A DNA stretch of 64,000 nucleotides from an uncultured Sulfitobacter sp. (lineage in GTDB: Bacteria > Pseudomonadota > Alphaproteobacteria > Rhodobacterales > Rhodobacteraceae): the NCBI GenBank assembly GCA_947502265.1, contig CANMZB010000004.1, forward strand, positions 124,001-188,000, written 5' to 3'. This document shows positions 63,647 to 64,000 of this stretch, one piece after another; the stretch's first letter is position 1; every line of letters starts with the position of its first letter. The translations under genes were made by a program, and so were the position numbers. The notes under the pieces are model-generated. The model ran no database searches, was not told the origin of the DNA, and was given only the letters and a program-made list of their open reading frames with translations.

Positions 63647-64000
63647 GTGAAACATGGAACCAAACGGATATCACTCTTGGCGAGTGTCGTTGCTACGTTC
63701 GTGGCGCAAGGCGCTGCCGCACAGGAGCAACTCACGGTCGGTTATTTCCAGGAGTGGCCGATGCCCTTCCAGTACGCCAAGGTGGAAGGAATGTATGACG
63801 AAGCTCTCGGCATGAGCGTCGAGTGGCGCGCCTTTGATACCGGTACGGCGATGAGCGCGGCGATGGCGTCGGGTGACGTGCAGCTGTCGGTCAGCCAGGG
63901 CGTACCGCCCTTCGTGGTCGCGACAAGCGCAGGTCAGGATTTGCAGATCGTGGACATTGCAGTAAGCTATGCCGACAATGAGAACTGCGTTGTGCGCGAA
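63647..64000 (+). CDS. tauA: Taurine-type ABC transporter substrate-binding protein (cut by window edge)
   Basis: The first 118 residues of a periplasmic binding protein. GTG at 63647 after AGAAGGGA starts a Sec signal (ISLLASVVATFVAQGAAA, cleaved near residue 25). The mature part reads LTVGYFQEWPMPFQYAKVEGMY and TGTAMSAAMASGDVQLSVSQG, close to the TauA/SsuA-type proteins that bring taurine or related sulfonates to the importer. The remaining subunits should lie to the right of the window. The exact ligand is inferred from family similarity. Confidence 0.85.
   Translation, partial: MKHGTKRISLLASVVATFVAQGAAAQEQLTVGYFQEWPMPFQYAKVEGMYDEALGMSVEWRAFDTGTAMSAAMASGDVQLSVSQGVPPFVVATSAGQDLQIVDIAVSYADNENCVVRE

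Noticed and set aside
1-64000. tRNA, rRNA, CRISPR arrays, prophage, toxin-antitoxin or restriction systems
   Set aside because: No regularly spaced repeats, no tRNA-like cloverleaf with a CCA or T-loop consensus, and no hallmark proteins for these systems were noticed; a dedicated RNA scan was not possible by eye.

Overview
The window looks like a chromosomal segment of a marine alphaproteobacterium of the Roseobacter group (Rhodobacterales). That reading rests on gene content and on a high-GC, strongly coding sequence: a homogentisate operon with a DUF2783 gene, doeAB ectoine catabolism, hydantoinases with PotABCD-type transport, UbiT/U/V, and a taurine-type TauA beside a dimethylglycine-dehydrogenase-like enzyme. 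No rRNA, tRNA, CRISPR array or phage was seen. The species cannot be named from the sequence.

Layout. 1-3.5 kb: a two-component system (kinase cut by the left edge), a DegP-type protease and a periplasmic copper chaperone. 3.5-10.4 kb: a MarR regulator divergent from hmgA, a small membrane protein, fahA, an unusual metallo-beta-lactamase-fold protein, a flavin monooxygenase, DUF2783 and maiA, closed by a clear terminator. 10.4-13.9 kb: ectoine catabolism genes doeA and doeB beside a broken class III aminotransferase. 14-16.3 kb: ada, a CobW-type GTPase and a small CxxC protein. 16.4-31.8 kb: a long minus-strand block with a deacetylase, an amidase, a complete PotABCD-like importer with two ATPases, two SDR dehydrogenases, a GntR regulator, a signal-less binding-protein paralogue and hydantoinase A/B subunits. 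It reads as uptake and hydrolysis of a cyclic amide or ureide. 32-35.3 kb: an AraC regulator, intact cueR and a badly damaged copA.

35.4-41.8 kb is the most coherent unusual system. It comprises ApbE, a PepSY-flavodoxin-ferredoxin-reductase membrane protein, a secreted DUF2271 protein carrying a flavinylation motif, a small PepSY protein with a poly-Asp tract, and a dedicated OmpR/kinase pair. One ~19-nt element occurs 80-84 nt upstream of three start codons here, in the direction of each gene. 42-44 kb: cytochrome c' and a diheme cytochrome c. 44.3-51 kb: ubiX, ubiD, ubiTUV and DUF2478 with a Crp/Fnr regulator and an FNR-like palindrome, suggesting oxygen-independent ubiquinone synthesis under anaerobic control.

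49.6-59.7 kb is a zone of gene decay. It holds remnants of an AlkB-type hydroxylase, oxyR, a peroxiredoxin, dps, an IS1595-type transposase, a metallohydrolase, a DegT/racemase fusion, a cysteate-lyase/D-cysteine-desulfhydrase-like gene and a GlxA-like regulator. The intact genes among them are a LysE exporter and a HisD/HpsN-type dehydrogenase. An oxidative-stress set (oxyR, peroxiredoxin, dps) is lost together here. The window ends with an intact DMGDH-like flavoprotein, a LysR regulator and the start of a taurine-type ABC transporter gene.
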